A stretch of 64,000 bases of DNA from Alphaproteobacteria bacterium (lineage in GTDB: Bacteria > Pseudomonadota > Alphaproteobacteria > Micropepsales > Micropepsaceae): the NCBI GenBank assembly GCA_023259375.1, contig JAHFQC010000020.1, positions 1-64,000 of the forward strand. The letters are read 5' to 3'. The position numbers and the translations under genes were made by a program. Positions within the stretch are counted from its first letter, which is position 1. Each line of letters begins with the position of its first letter. Positions 45,704 through 55,672 of this stretch are shown here, one piece after another. The notes beneath the pieces were generated by a model. It made no database searches. It was not told the origin of the DNA and worked only from the letters and a program-made list of their open reading frames with translations.

Positions 45704-46939
45704 TCAGCCCCGCTTACGCGCGCAGACCACACGGGCGATCTCCCGCGCCCGCCGGTCGGTATCCAGTACTTCATCCACCGTTTCCGGATCGACTTCGGCA
45801 CCGGAGCATTCGTCGAGGGTGGCTTCAACCACGGCCGCGATGTCCAGAAATCCGATCTTCTCGTGCAGGAAACAGTCTACCGCGATCTCATTGGCCGCGT
45901 TCAAAATGGTCGGCGACATGCAGCCCCGGTCGAGGCAGCTAAGCGCGATCTTCAGGCTGCGGAAACGCTCGAAATCGGGCGCTTCGAACGTCAGCGAGCC
46001 GACGGCCGCCAAATCCAGCTTGCGCGAGGGCGACGAAATCCGCCGCGGCCATGCCAGAGCGTGCACGATCGGGGTGCGCATATCCGGCGACGACAGATGC
46101 GCCAGCGTGGTGCCGTCCTGATAGGTGACCAGAGCATGGACGATCGATTGCGGATGAATAACCGCCGCCAGCTTCGTCGCCGGCATGGCGAACAGGAAGT
46201 GCGCTTCGATCAGCTCTAGGCCCTTGTTCATCATGGTGGCGCTGTCGACCGAAATCTTGGCGCCCATCGACCAGTTGGGATGGGCCACGGCCTGCGCCGG
46301 CGTGGCGGCACGCATCTGCTCCAGCGTCCAGGTGCGGAACGGCCCGCCCGACGCGGTCAGGGTGACCTTCTCGATCTCTTCGGGATCGGCGGCGCAGAGG
46401 CATTGGAAGACGGCATTGTGCTCGGAATCGACCGGCACGACCTTGGCCTTGGATTTCGCCAGCGCCTTCAGAAACACCGGTCCCGCGGCAACGATGCATT
46501 CCTTGTTGGCGAGCGCCACGGTGACATCGCGGGAAATCGCTTTGAGCGCGGGTTCGAGCGCGGCGGCGCCCATGATCGCCACCATCACGGCATCCGAGGG
46601 ACGGCCGGCTGCATCGATCACCGCTTTGCGACCGGCGGCGGTTTCAATGCCGGTGCCGGCGAGGCCGGCTTTCAGCGCATCGTATTTGCTCTCGTCGTTG
46701 ATCACTGCAAGGCGCGGACGAACCGCTTTTGCCTGCTCGATCAGCTTATCGACATTGCCGTTCGCGGTCAGTGCTTCGACCGGAAACACCTCGGCGCCGT
46801 AAACCTCGCGCGCATGGGTGATGACGCTGAGCGTCGAAACGCCGATCGAACCGGTCGAGCCCAGCACCGTCACACGGCGGGCCAGAACGGGTCCGAGGTC
46901 CGGCATTTGTTCACACCAACGCTGCGCAGCCGCCCTCAT
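45704..46939 (-). CDS. dxr: 1-deoxy-D-xylulose 5-phosphate reductoisomerase
   Basis: A 411-residue enzyme of the MEP isoprenoid pathway, converting DXP to MEP with NADPH. The nucleotide site is VTVLGSTGSIGVSTL; ALANKECIVAAG and VDSEHNAVFQCL bind substrate and metal, and LTASGGPFRTW is diagnostic. ATG at 46939 overlaps cdsA in an ATGA junction, so the start is well supported; ATG at 46906 is an alternative. Its product feeds UppS, encoded two genes upstream. Confidence 0.96.
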   Translation of the reverse strand: MRAAAQRWCEQMPDLGPVLARRVTVLGSTGSIGVSTLSVITHAREVYGAEVFPVEALTANGNVDKLIEQAKAVRPRLAVINDESKYDALKAGLAGTGIETAAGRKAVIDAAGRPSDAVMVAIMGAAALEPALKAISRDVTVALANKECIVAAGPVFLKALAKSKAKVVPVDSEHNAVFQCLCAADPEEIEKVTLTASGGPFRTWTLEQMRAATPAQAVAHPNWSMGAKISVDSATMMNKGLELIEAHFLFAMPATKLAAVIHPQSIVHALVTYQDGTTLAHLSSPDMRTPIVHALAWPRRISSPSRKLDLAAVGSLTFEAPDFERFRSLKIALSCLDRGCMSPTILNAANEIAVDCFLHEKIGFLDIAAVVEATLDECSGAEVDPETVDEVLDTDRRAREIARVVCARKRG

Positions 46940-47832
46940 GAAAATACTCCAAACAGCGGATCGAACTTGAGCAACAGCACAAGCGCCGCCAAGGCCACCA
47001 ATGAGGCCAGGGTTGAATCGACCCGGTCAAGCACGCCCCCGTGCCCCGGAATCATCGTGCCCGAGTCCTTAACGTGGAAACGCCGCTTGGCCCAGGACTC
47101 GAACAGGTCGCCAAGATGCGCGATCACGGCCATGCTGCCGCCAAAGACTGCTCCGACCGCCGCCAAATGCCATGCCGCATGACCGCCGAGAACGACGGTC
47201 TTGAGCACGACGAGAAATACCGCTTCGGTGATCGCAGCCGAAATCATGCCGCCGACGAACCCGGCCCAGGTCTTGTTGGGCGACAGTACCGGCGCCAGTT
47301 TCGGTCCGCCAATCAGGTTGCCGCAGAACAAGGCGCCGGTGTCGGTTGCCCAGACGATCAGGAAAAGGCCGATCAGCACCCATTCGCCATGCGGGGTGTA
47401 GTCGTGCAACGCGATGATGGCGAGCGACGGCAGGCCGAGATAGAGAACGCCGCCGGCATGCCAGAGCGGCCGGTTCCGGCGCAGCAATCCGATGGTGTAA
47501 ACGGCAACCGCGCCGGCCCCCAGGATCATGAGCGGCAGAAGCTGGTCGCGCGGCCACAGAATGAAAGCGCCCAGAGACGCCGAAACCATCGCCGCGGCGG
47601 TGAAATACTCGGCCGCAAAACGGCCCTTGCCGACCAAGCGGTGCCATTCCCGACCGGCGAGCAGCGCGGCCACAGCCGCGACGATTTCGAGATACGGCTT
47701 GCCCTCGAAGATGGCGAAAACCATCGCGGCGCCGAGCACGACGGCGAAGAACGGACGGGTGATCCAGTCGCGCGAAAACTTGACCGCCTTCAAACCGGGC
47801 GCCATCGCGATGCTGTCGCCGTTCTTTCTCAC
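46936..47832 (-). CDS. cdsA: Phosphatidate cytidylyltransferase
   Basis: A 298-residue inner-membrane enzyme making CDP-diacylglycerol for phospholipid synthesis. About seven spans, with LSPNKTWAGFVGGMISAAIT and the signature ESWAKRRFHVKDSGTMIPGH followed by GGVLDRVDS. The start is GTG at 47832, overlapping the uppS stop in a GTGA junction. The frame continues upstream but that part lies inside uppS. Confidence 0.94.
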   Translation of the reverse strand: MRKNGDSIAMAPGLKAVKFSRDWITRPFFAVVLGAAMVFAIFEGKPYLEIVAAVAALLAGREWHRLVGKGRFAAEYFTAAAMVSASLGAFILWPRDQLLPLMILGAGAVAVYTIGLLRRNRPLWHAGGVLYLGLPSLAIIALHDYTPHGEWVLIGLFLIVWATDTGALFCGNLIGGPKLAPVLSPNKTWAGFVGGMISAAITEAVFLVVLKTVVLGGHAAWHLAAVGAVFGGSMAVIAHLGDLFESWAKRRFHVKDSGTMIPGHGGVLDRVDSTLASLVALAALVLLLKFDPLFGVFS

Positions 47833-48563
47833 GCCACTGCTTCCGGCAAGGCACCGAACCGGCGCTCGCGTTTCGTGAATTGCCGCAAGGCATCCATGAA
47901 CTCGGCGCGACCGAAATCGGGCCACAGGGTATCGACAAACAGCAGTTCGGCATACGCGGACTGCCACAACAGGAAATTCGAAAGACGCCGCTCGCCGCTG
48001 GTACGGATGACCAGATCAGGTTCGGGCAAACCGGCGGTGAACAGGCCCGACGACACCATTTCAGGGGTAATCGTCTCGGGATCGAGACGGCCTTCCTTGG
48101 CCGCGCGCGCCAGTTCGCGTACCGCCGCCACGATTTCTTCCTGACCGCCGTAGTCGAAAGCGAAGATCAGGTTCATGCCGGTGTTGGCCGCCGTCTTTTT
48201 CTCGGAGTCCTCGATCATCGCGCGGATATCGGGATCGACGCGATTCCGGTTGCCGATGATCCGCACCCGCGCGCCGAGTTCGCCGATTTCCTTCATGTCG
48301 TTGCGGAAGTAGAGGCGGAAAAGCCCCATCAACGCCCCGACCTCGATTGCCGGCCGTTTCCAGTTCTCGGAGCTGAAGGCATAGAGCGTCAGCGCTTCAA
48401 GGCCGACATCAATGGCCTGGCGCACGACTTCGCGTACCGCATTGACGCCGGCGACGTGCCCAGCCTGACGGGGCAGATGGCGCTTGCGCGCCCAACGGCC
48501 ATTGCCGTCCATGATAATGGCGACATGCCGCGGGAGGGTTTCCTTATGCTGCTGAGCAGCCAT
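47829..48563 (-). CDS. uppS: Undecaprenyl diphosphate synthase
   Basis: A 244-residue cis-prenyltransferase that makes the C55 carrier for peptidoglycan and polysaccharides, including the exopolysaccharide assembled by the 1-5.7 kb operon. VAIIMDGNGRWARKRHLPRQ holds the catalytic Asp, FSSENWKRP and FLLWQSAYAELLFVDTLWPD close the site. ATG at 48563; cdsA is coupled to its stop. Confidence 0.97.
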   Translation of the reverse strand: MAAQQHKETLPRHVAIIMDGNGRWARKRHLPRQAGHVAGVNAVREVVRQAIDVGLEALTLYAFSSENWKRPAIEVGALMGLFRLYFRNDMKEIGELGARVRIIGNRNRVDPDIRAMIEDSEKKTAANTGMNLIFAFDYGGQEEIVAAVRELARAAKEGRLDPETITPEMVSSGLFTAGLPEPDLVIRTSGERRLSNFLLWQSAYAELLFVDTLWPDFGRAEFMDALRQFTKRERRFGALPEAVA

Positions 48564-48618
48564 GTCCTGATCCCTGCCCCGTCACATGCTGATCCTGTAG
48601 GCGTTCGAGTGCAACGCC

Positions 48619-49179
48619 TCAGACCTGCATGATTTCCTTTTCTTTCGCCGTCAGCGCTTCATCGATTTCCTTGATGTGCGCGTCGGTGATCTTTTGCAGC
48701 TCGTCGCCGTGCTTACGGGCTTCGTCCTGGCCGATCTTGTGATCTTTTTCGAGCTTCTTCAGCAGTTCCATGCCGTCGCGGCGGATATTGCGCACTGCGA
48801 CCCGGCCCTGCTCGGCGCTCTTGTGGGCGTGCTTGACCAGTTCCTTGCGGCGCTCCTCGTTGAGCGGCGGAATCGGAATACGGAGCAACTGGCCGTCGAC
48901 CTGCGGATTGAGGCCCAATCCGGAGTCGCGGATCGCCTTGTCGACGTGCTTAACCATGCTCTTATCCCAGATCTGCACCGTCAAAAGACGGGGCTCCGGG
49001 GTCGAAACGGTGCCAAGCTGGCTGATGGCCATGCGCTGGCCATAGGCCTCCACAGCCACCGTATCGAGCATATGCGGCGATGCACGGCCTGTCCGAAGGC
49101 CGGTAAAATCCTGCTTTGCCGCCGCGACGGCCGCCACCATGCGGCGTTCCATTTCCTGTTTTGTATAGGTCTCGGCCAT
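48619..49179 (-). CDS. frr: Ribosome recycling factor
   Basis: A 186-residue RRF, which with EF-G splits the ribosome after termination. [20 protein letters not shown] begins it; [13 protein letters not shown] and [20 protein letters not shown] are diagnostic. AGGAGG lies six to eight bases before the ATG at 49179. It follows pyrH by 9 bases. Confidence 0.97.
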   Translation of the reverse strand: MAETYTKQEMERRMVAAVAAAKQDFTGLRTGRASPHMLDTVAVEAYGQRMAISQLGTVSTPEPRLLTVQIWDKSMVKHVDKAIRDSGLGLNPQVDGQLLRIPIPPLNEERRKELVKHAHKSAEQGRVAVRNIRRDGMELLKKLEKDHKIGQDEARKHGDELQKITDAHIKEIDEALTAKEKEIMQV

Positions 49180-49188
49180 GTGCGCCTC

Positions 49189-49911
49189 CTATGCGCTTTC
49201 CCTGATGACCGTCGCCCGCCCCTCGCCCCTAAGCACCGCGGCAAGCGCACCACGGTCATGAATCGAAAACACAATAATCGGAATCTTGTTCTCACGCGAA
49301 AGAGATACTGCCGAAGCGTCCATCACTTTGAGTTCGCGCGTCAGGACATCTTGATACGTCAGGGTTTCGTAGCGGACTGCGTCCTTCACCTTGACCGGAT
49401 CGGCGCTATAGACGCCGTCGACCTTGGTGCCCTTCAAGAGGCCATCGCACTTCATTTCGGCTGCCCGCAGGGCTGCCGCAGTGTCGGTGGTGAAGAAGGG
49501 ATTGCCGGTGCCGGCGGCGAAAATCACCACCCGGCCCTTTTCCAGATGCCGTTCGGCCCGGCGACGGATGAAGGGCTCGCAGACGGTCTGCATCGGGATT
49601 GCCGACTGCACCCGGCTCGAAATCCCCGCCCGCTCCAGAGCGGCCTGCATGGCGAGGGCGTTCATCACCGTCGCCAGCATGCCCATGTAGTCAGCCTGGG
49701 CCCGGTCGATACCCTTGGCCGCCGCGGAAACACCGCGGAAAATGTTGCCGCCGCCAATGACCATGCACACTTGTGTGCCGGCCTCGACCGCATCCTTCAC
49801 ATCGGCGGCAATGCGGTCGACCGTGGCAATATCAATGCCGAAGGCCCCAGAGCCCATCAGCGCCTCACCCGACACCTTCAACAATACGCGGCGGTATTTC
49901 GGCGCTGACAT
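49189..49911 (-). CDS. pyrH: Uridylate kinase
   Basis: A 240-residue UMP kinase of the amino acid kinase fold. [20 protein letters not shown] is the phosphate-binding start, [11 protein letters not shown] and [20 protein letters not shown] the nucleotide and substrate sites. It lies 14 bases after tsf in the standard order rpsB-tsf-pyrH-frr. Confidence 0.97.
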   Translation of the reverse strand: MSAPKYRRVLLKVSGEALMGSGAFGIDIATVDRIAADVKDAVEAGTQVCMVIGGGNIFRGVSAAAKGIDRAQADYMGMLATVMNALAMQAALERAGISSRVQSAIPMQTVCEPFIRRRAERHLEKGRVVIFAAGTGNPFFTTDTAAALRAAEMKCDGLLKGTKVDGVYSADPVKVKDAVRYETLTYQDVLTRELKVMDASAVSLSRENKIPIIVFSIHDRGALAAVLRGEGRATVIRESA

Positions 49912-49925
49912 GACTCTAGATCCCC

Positions 49926-50846
49926 TTAATTGCCGGCCATCTTGGCGACTTCATCGGCGAAGTCGTCAGAACGCTTCTCGATGCCTTCGCCAACCTGGAA
50001 GCGCAGGAACGAGGCGATCGAAACCGGCGCGCCGAATTCCTTGCCGGCCGCTTCGAGCACGGCCGAGATCTTCGACTTCTGGTCGATGACGTAGACCTGA
50101 TCCAGGAGACAGACTTCCTCGTAGTACTTGCGCAGGCTGCCTTCGAGCATCTTCTCGACGATGTTGGCCGGCTTGCCCACCGCCTTCTTGGCGACGATTT
50201 CGGCCTGCACCGACTTTTCGTGCGCGAGCACGTCGGCCGGGATCGACTTTTCGTCGAGCGCGATCGGCGAGGCGGCCGCCACATGCATGGCGATCTGCTT
50301 GCCGAGAGCGGCGACCTTTTCCTTGTCGGCCGTGGACTTCAACGCGACCAGCACGCCGATCTTGCCGAGTTCCGGGGACACGGCGTTATGGACGTAGGAC
50401 GACACGACGTCGGCCTCGACCGAAGCGACGCGACGCACGGCCATGTGCTCGCCGATTTTGGCGACCAGTGCCGTCAGCGCGTCCTTAACCGAAGAGCCAC
50501 CGAGTTTGGCATCGAGCAAAGCGTCCAGGCTTTCGCCATGGGTCAGCGCCAGCTTGGCAACGTTGGTCACGAACGCCTTGAACTCGTCGTTGCGAGCAAC
50601 GAAGTCGGTCTCGGCATTGACTTCCACAGCCACGCCCTTGCCGCCTTCGACGGCCAGGCCGATCAGGCCTTCCGCAGCCGTGCGGGTGGCCTTCTTCGCG
50701 GCCTTAAGGGCGCCGTTCTTACGCAGCCAGTCTTCGGCCTGAGCAAGATCGCCGCCCGTCGCCGTGAGCGCCTTTTTGCACTCCATCATGCCTGCGCCCG
50801 TCTGGTCGCGCAGGGACTTCACCAGGGATGCGGTGATTTCCGCCAT
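49926..50846 (-). CDS. tsf: Elongation factor Ts
   Basis: A 306-residue nucleotide exchange factor for EF-Tu. The N-terminal UBA-like module is [20 protein letters not shown] followed by [19 protein letters not shown]; the EF-Tu contact [10 protein letters not shown] follows. It is 18 bases downstream of rpsB, to which it is almost always linked. Confidence 0.97.
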   Translation of the reverse strand: MAEITASLVKSLRDQTGAGMMECKKALTATGGDLAQAEDWLRKNGALKAAKKATRTAAEGLIGLAVEGGKGVAVEVNAETDFVARNDEFKAFVTNVAKLALTHGESLDALLDAKLGGSSVKDALTALVAKIGEHMAVRRVASVEADVVSSYVHNAVSPELGKIGVLVALKSTADKEKVAALGKQIAMHVAAASPIALDEKSIPADVLAHEKSVQAEIVAKKAVGKPANIVEKMLEGSLRKYYEEVCLLDQVYVIDQKSKISAVLEAAGKEFGAPVSIASFLRFQVGEGIEKRSDDFADEVAKMAGN

Positions 50847-50864
50847 TGTCTCTCTCCGTGTGAA

Positions 50865-51659
50865 TTATTCGGCAGGAGCAGCAGGAACAGCAGTCTCGCC
50901 TTCAGTCGCCGCCGGGGCCGCATCGGGCAGTACCTCGGCCGCGCCGACGTCGACGCCGGACGCGATCTGGCTTTCCGACAGGCCGTCGATCACCGCACGG
51001 GCGACCAGATCGCAGTACAGCGCAATCGCGCGCGCCGCATCGTCGTTGCCCGGGATCGGATAGGCGATGCCATCCGGATCGCTGTTGGAGTCGAGGATCG
51101 CCGTCACCGGGATGCCGAGCTTGCGGGCTTCCTCAATGGCGATGCTTTCCTTGTTGGTGTCGACCACGAACAGCATGTTCGGCAGGCCGCCCATTTCCTT
51201 GATGCCGCCAAGCGAACGCTCGAGCTTGTCGCGCTCGCGCAGCATGCCCAGGAGTTCCTTCTTGGTGCGGCCCGAGCTCTGGCCGCTTTCCAGCGTCTCT
51301 TCGATCATGCGCAGGCGCTTGATCGAGTTCGAAATGGTCTGCCAGTTGGTCAGCGTGCCGCCGAGCCAGCGATGGTTGACGTAGTACTGGGCGCAGCGCT
51401 TGGCCGCGGCCGCAACCGGCTCAGCCGCCTGGCGCTTGGTGCCGACGAAAAGAATACGGCCACCCGCCGCCGCCACATCGCGCAGCGTCTTAAGCGCTTG
51501 GTGCAGGAGCGGAACGGTCTGGGTCAGGTCGATGATGTGAATGTCGTTGCGCGAACCATAGAGGTACGGCGCCATCTTCGGATTCCAGCGCTGCTGGCGG
51601 TGACCGAAGTGAGCGCCCGACTCCAGGAGTTGGCGCATGGTGAAATCTGGCAGTGCCAT
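50865..51659 (-). CDS. rpsB: 30S ribosomal protein S2
   Basis: A 264-residue S2. It begins [20 protein letters not shown], followed by [12 protein letters not shown], and contains [18 protein letters not shown] and [14 protein letters not shown]. The C-terminus has a short Ala/Pro/Glu-rich extension seen in some alphaproteobacteria. AAGGAGA lies about 10 bases before the ATG at 51659. It opens the long envelope and translation operon and has a promoter and a structured leader upstream. Confidence 0.97.
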   Translation of the reverse strand: MALPDFTMRQLLESGAHFGHRQQRWNPKMAPYLYGSRNDIHIIDLTQTVPLLHQALKTLRDVAAAGGRILFVGTKRQAAEPVAAAAKRCAQYYVNHRWLGGTLTNWQTISNSIKRLRMIEETLESGQSSGRTKKELLGMLRERDKLERSLGGIKEMGGLPNMLFVVDTNKESIAIEEARKLGIPVTAILDSNSDPDGIAYPIPGNDDAARAIALYCDLVARAVIDGLSESQIASGVDVGAAEVLPDAAPAATEGETAVPAAPAE

Positions 51660-51678
51660 GGAAAAAGTCTCCTTTTCC

Positions 51679-51758
51679 GGTTGGACCTAACGCGAGGAGT
51701 TACCCTTGAGGGGCACCGGACGGGGACGAGGGAACTCCCCCCGAAACCCAACCTCGCG
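51679..51758 (-). promoter_or_regulatory. Structured leader of rpsB
   Basis: Two stems are possible in the transcript between the promoter and the rpsB ATG: GGTTGG (51679-51684) with CCAACC (51748-51753), and CGCGAGG (51691-51697) with CCTCGCG (51752-51758) on the printed strand. Their arms cross and share two bases, so they are either alternatives or a pseudoknot. S2 autoregulation through its leader is known in other bacteria; whether this is one is inference. Confidence 0.4.
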
Positions 51759-51773
51759 CGCGGAATGGCGCGG

Positions 51774-51802
51774 GTTATAGGGGGTGAAACGGGCGGGGGC
51801 AA
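51774..51802 (-). promoter_or_regulatory. Predicted promoter of the rpsB operon
   Basis: On the minus strand TTGCCC (51802-51797), 17 bases, TATAAC (51779-51774). Transcription would start near 51767, giving a leader of about 108 bases before the rpsB ATG. The spacing is ideal and both boxes are good for a ribosomal gene. Confidence 0.6.
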
Positions 51803-51901
51803 GGGGTGATGGCCGTCAATTTTGGAGCAGAACCATGGAAAAACAGGCACTTACACAACTGGCGACGGCCTGGCGCAGGAAAATTGCCGTCGCGAAACGG
51901 C

Positions 51902-52774
51902 TCAGCGCTGCAAAACTGCGCCCAAACGCTCGCCGACGGCGGCCGGACGGTGCTCGGCGCGGCGGCGGCAGCCCTCGGCAAACTGGCCCGGCGTGACCCC
52001 GTGCATGGCCTTGAATTGCCGGATCAGGTGGCTCTGATCGGCGAAGCCGGCGATCGATGCGACTTCGGCCGCAGGCACACCTTCGGCCAGCAAGGCCCGC
52101 GCCGCATGGATCCGGCACTGCACGACATAGGCGTGCGCCGTCACGCCGACCACGGCCTGAAACGAGCGCATGAAATGATAGGGGCTGTAGCCCGCCGCGG
52201 CGGCCAGTTCGGCGACGCTCAGTTCGGGATCGGAGAAGCGCGCCTTCACACACTCGATGGCGCGGCGGATGGCTCGGCTTTCCGGCCGCGGGCGTGGCAA
52301 CAAGGCACCGGTCGCCAGCACCAATCCCATCGCCTCGGTGAAGGCCTGCTGGCGCGCCTGCGGATTGTCGGTGTTCGCCTCGATGGCGCGATGCAAAGTA
52401 ATCAGCCGGCGGACGTATTCGATATCGCCGCCTGACGCCGGCTGTGGTCCGCGCGGCGGAGGCCCTGCCGGCTGCTGCGAAGCCATGTCGGCGAGCGTAT
52501 CGAGATCGGGATAGAACGCCCGCCACGACCACCCGTCCCGGGCGTCGCCCGAGAACGCCTCGCCGGCGGGCACCAACACCACCTGCCCGGCTTCGGCAAC
52601 CGCTTCACGGCCTCCTATGCGATGGTGCAGGACCCCGCTCACCACCGCCGCGATCGTCACTTCGTTGCGGATTAGCGGGCCGAACCGGCGCCCTGCCCCC
52701 GACAGCAATTCCGTCCCGCTCCGCCCCAGAACGGGATCACGCCACAACCGGATGTCGAGTTCGCTCACGGCCAT
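51902..52774 (-). CDS. AraC-family transcriptional regulator
   Basis: A 290-residue regulator. The N-terminal cupin-like sensing domain contains HHRIGGREAVAEAGQVVLVP; the C-terminal double helix-turn-helix begins IECVKARFSDPELSVAELAA and holds AGYSPYHFMRSFQAVVGV and VASIAGFADQSHLIRQFKAM. It is divergent from the DUF5916-like outer-membrane gene across a 179-base shared region, so it may control that gene or itself in response to an unknown small molecule. Confidence 0.9.
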   Translation of the reverse strand: MAVSELDIRLWRDPVLGRSGTELLSGAGRRFGPLIRNEVTIAAVVSGVLHHRIGGREAVAEAGQVVLVPAGEAFSGDARDGWSWRAFYPDLDTLADMASQQPAGPPPRGPQPASGGDIEYVRRLITLHRAIEANTDNPQARQQAFTEAMGLVLATGALLPRPRPESRAIRRAIECVKARFSDPELSVAELAAAAGYSPYHFMRSFQAVVGVTAHAYVVQCRIHAARALLAEGVPAAEVASIAGFADQSHLIRQFKAMHGVTPGQFAEGCRRRAEHRPAAVGERLGAVLQR

Positions 52775-52849
52775 AACCAGACATCGGCCATTTTCCGGCA
52801 GGAATGTCCAATCACGATCAAGCGGGTCCGGGCATCCTTGGCGCCGAGG

Positions 52850-52869
52850 TGAGACACAAGCTGCTCACA
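52850..52869. repeat. Inverted repeat in the araC-like / outer-membrane gene intergenic region
   Basis: GTGAG (52850-52854) and CTCAC (52865-52869), spaced by 10 bases, midway between the divergent starts at 52774 and 52954. A spacing of one helical turn suits a dimer-binding site, but the arms are short and could arise by chance. Confidence 0.25.
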
Positions 52870-52953
52870 CGCGAATGTGACGCGACAACGCCTTGCCGCC
52901 TCCCCATTCGTCACCTCTTCTCGTCGGCCGGGTTGGAGCGGATTCTCCGTACA

Positions 52954-55134
52954 ATGATTTCTCCCATACGGTGCATTCTGGCGGGCGCGGCCATCGCGAC
53001 GACCGCCGCCTCCGGTTCGGTGCAAGCGCCGCACGATTTCAGCACGTGGCGTCCCTCGACCGTGGCGACCCGCATCGCGACGGCCCAGGCGCCGGCAATC
53101 GACGGCGATATCTCCGACGCGATCTGGACCAAGGCCCCGGCGATCAGCGAGTTCTATCAGCTCGAGCCCAACGAAGGTGCGGCCGCCGACGAACGCACCG
53201 TCGTGCGCGTGCTGTACGACGAGGACAATCTCTACTTCGCTATCCAAGCAGACGACCCCGCACCCGTCACCGCCCGCATCAAGCAGCGCGACGGCGGCAT
53301 CGATGTCGACGATATCGTCCGCATCTATCTCGATCCCGACAAGACGCGCCGCAACGGCTACATGTTCGAGGTCAATCCCCTGGGCGCGCGCCGCGAAGGC
53401 CTAATCCAGAATAACACCGACGTGATCTATCAGTGGAACACGCTGTGGAGCGCCAAGGCGCGCATCACGCCCACCGGCTGGACCGCCGAAGTGGTGATCC
53501 CGTTCCGCAGCATTTCCTACGGCCATAACGGTGATTGGGGCTTCGACCTGTTCCGGCTGGTGCGCAAGAAGAACGAACGCGTGCGCTGGTCGTCGATCAA
53601 CAAGTCCATCGTCTCGCAGGACATCAGCCGCTCGGGGACGCTCGCCGGCATCGCGGGCGTGCGCGACGGGCTCGGCATCGACGTGCAGGCGTTCGGGCTG
53701 GCGCGCTACCGCAAGACCTGGGACGCTCCCGGCAACGACACCGGCGTTTCCTTCCGGCCGTCGGGAAACCTGTTCTACAAGATCACGCCGTCGCTGACCG
53801 GAACGCTGACCTACAATACCGATTTCTCCGACGCGCCGCTCGATACCCGCAAGGTGAATATCGGACGGTTCTCGCTGTTCTATCCCGAGCGGCGCGACTT
53901 CTTCCTGCAGGACGCCGCGGCGTTCGAGTTCGGCGGCGCGCCGATCAACATCAACAACGACGCCAACGCCGCGCCGTTCTTTTCGCGCCGCATTGGCATC
54001 GTCGACGGCCAGCCGGTGAACATCCTCGGCGGCGCCAAGCTGTCCGGCGACATCAACGGCTACGGCATTGGCGCCCTCAGCGTGATGACGGCGGGCGGCG
54101 CCGGCGTCGGCGAGCAGCTTCTGTCGGTCGCACGCGTGACGGCACCGGTGCTGGACGAATCCAAGGTCGGCTTCATCTTCACCAACGGCGATCCGACCGG
54201 CCGCTCCGACAACACCGTCGGCGGCATGGATTTCCAGTACCGCAAATCGAATTTCCTCGGCAACAAGCAGATCCGCGGCGATTTCTTTTACCAACACAGT
54301 TCGTCATCGACGTCGGGAGACGGCGACTCGTTCGGCGGCCAGATCGATCTGCCCAACGAGCCATGGGCGACCTATTTCCGCTTCAAGCAGGTCGGCAACA
54401 ATTTCGATCCGGCCCTCGGGTTCGTGTCGCGGCCGGGCATCCGCGAATACCAGACGCGCGTCGCCTACAGGGAACGGCTGAGCGACTCTGCGGTGCGATG
54501 GTGGGAAGTCAGCCTATGGGGCGATGCGGTCACCGATCTTCACGACAGATGGCAAAGCGGTATCGGGCTCAATCCTGCGTTCAGCATCTATCTGAATTCG
54601 GGGGACAACGGCTGGGCGGAAATGTGGGAGCAACACGAGATCACGCCCGAATTCACCCTGCCCCACAACATCACCGTACCGGCGGGCGAATACACTTTCA
54701 CGACTTGGCACGCCCATTTCGAAACCGCACCGGCGCGGCTGATCTCGACCGTGGCCGACGTCCAGTACGGCAAGTATTACGGCGGCAAGCTGCTGCAGAC
54801 CGACATGACGGTGAACGTCAATCCCAACGAGACGGTGTCACTGGGCGTACGGCACGTGATGCAGGACATGAAGATGCCGAACGGCAATGTCACCATTCAA
54901 GTGGGATCGGTCGACGCCAGCCTCAATTTCACGCCCGACATGTATGTGCGGGGGCAGCTGCAGTACGACAACATCTCCAAAGCGGTCGGACTGTCGGTCC
55001 GCTACCGCTGGGAATTCGCTCCGGGTACGGAGTTTCTCGTGGTGGCCGGCGACGACGCGACCCTGGACGGCCACCACTATCAAAGCCACGTCTCGCAGCT
55101 TTCACTGCGCTTGGGCAAGACGTTCCGGATGTAA
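52954..55134 (+). CDS. Outer-membrane protein with CBM9-like N-terminus (DUF5916-like)
   Basis: A 726-residue exported protein. ATG at 52954 begins a signal peptide (MISPIRCILAGAAIATTAAS, cut near VQA); upstream extension has no signal. The first domain resembles carbohydrate-binding family 9: APAIDGDISDAIWTKAPAIS, LYDEDNLYFAIQADDPAPVT, GWTAEVVIPFRSISYG. The rest, about 450 residues, is beta-rich with alternating aromatic residues and ends LSLRLGKTFRM, as in outer-membrane barrels. Related proteins occur in sugar- or peptide-degrading bacteria, with unknown role. The ribosome site is weak. Divergent from an AraC regulator. Confidence 0.8.
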   Translation: MISPIRCILAGAAIATTAASGSVQAPHDFSTWRPSTVATRIATAQAPAIDGDISDAIWTKAPAISEFYQLEPNEGAAADERTVVRVLYDEDNLYFAIQADDPAPVTARIKQRDGGIDVDDIVRIYLDPDKTRRNGYMFEVNPLGARREGLIQNNTDVIYQWNTLWSAKARITPTGWTAEVVIPFRSISYGHNGDWGFDLFRLVRKKNERVRWSSINKSIVSQDISRSGTLAGIAGVRDGLGIDVQAFGLARYRKTWDAPGNDTGVSFRPSGNLFYKITPSLTGTLTYNTDFSDAPLDTRKVNIGRFSLFYPERRDFFLQDAAAFEFGGAPININNDANAAPFFSRRIGIVDGQPVNILGGAKLSGDINGYGIGALSVMTAGGAGVGEQLLSVARVTAPVLDESKVGFIFTNGDPTGRSDNTVGGMDFQYRKSNFLGNKQIRGDFFYQHSSSSTSGDGDSFGGQIDLPNEPWATYFRFKQVGNNFDPALGFVSRPGIREYQTRVAYRERLSDSAVRWWEVSLWGDAVTDLHDRWQSGIGLNPAFSIYLNSGDNGWAEMWEQHEITPEFTLPHNITVPAGEYTFTTWHAHFETAPARLISTVADVQYGKYYGGKLLQTDMTVNVNPNETVSLGVRHVMQDMKMPNGNVTIQVGSVDASLNFTPDMYVRGQLQYDNISKAVGLSVRYRWEFAPGTEFLVVAGDDATLDGHHYQSHVSQLSLRLGKTFRM

Positions 55135-55161
55135 GGCAGGTGCCTCTCAGCCGGAAACGGA

Positions 55162-55614
55162 TCAGTTGGCCAAGCCAGCCGAAAGACTGGATGTGGTGAG
55201 CAGCGTGACCATTCTCCCGTCGAGGATGGCAATCCCCTCGATGCCGGAATCGTCGCCCGAGTCCATCACATCCGGCGGCGGCTGTATGTCCGATGAGGCC
55301 AGCGTAATGATGTCGGAAACGGCATCCACCAGCATGCCGGTCGTACGGGTGCCGTCACGGACGACAATAATGACATGCTTGGCCGTAGCTTCGGTCATGC
55401 CTTGCCCGAGCCGGGCGCGCAGATCGACGACGGGCAGCACATTGCCGCGCAAATTGATCACGCCACGAATATAATGGGGAACGTGCGGCAGCGGCGTCGT
55501 ATCCGTCCAACCGCGGATTTCCCGGATCGCCATGATGTCGGACGCGTATTCCTGGCCGTTGGCCACGAAGGTGATGTACTGGCGGGTCTGTCCGCCTTGT
55601 TCGATATCGGTCAT
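55162..55614 (-). CDS. cheW: Chemotaxis coupling protein CheW
   Basis: A 150-residue CheW, the adaptor joining chemoreceptors to the kinase CheA. It begins RQYITFVANGQEYASDIMAI, followed by REIRGW, then PHYIRGVINLRGNVLPVVDL and MLVDAVSDIITL. AGGAAAG precedes the ATG at 55614. It lies directly downstream of the soluble receptor gene; no cheA, cheY or cheR is in the window. Confidence 0.93.
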   Translation of the reverse strand: MTDIEQGGQTRQYITFVANGQEYASDIMAIREIRGWTDTTPLPHVPHYIRGVINLRGNVLPVVDLRARLGQGMTEATAKHVIIVVRDGTRTTGMLVDAVSDIITLASSDIQPPPDVMDSGDDSGIEGIAILDGRMVTLLTTSSLSAGLAN

Positions 55615-55672
55615 CGGTCTTTCCTGTTGCGATCGAACTTGGAAGGGCGACCTTGCGGCCGCCCCTCATCCG

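Noticed and set aside
53535-55199. 554-codon open frame on the plus strand, other phase
   Set aside because: Same-strand shadow of the DUF5916-like gene, Arg-rich and without a recognisable domain.
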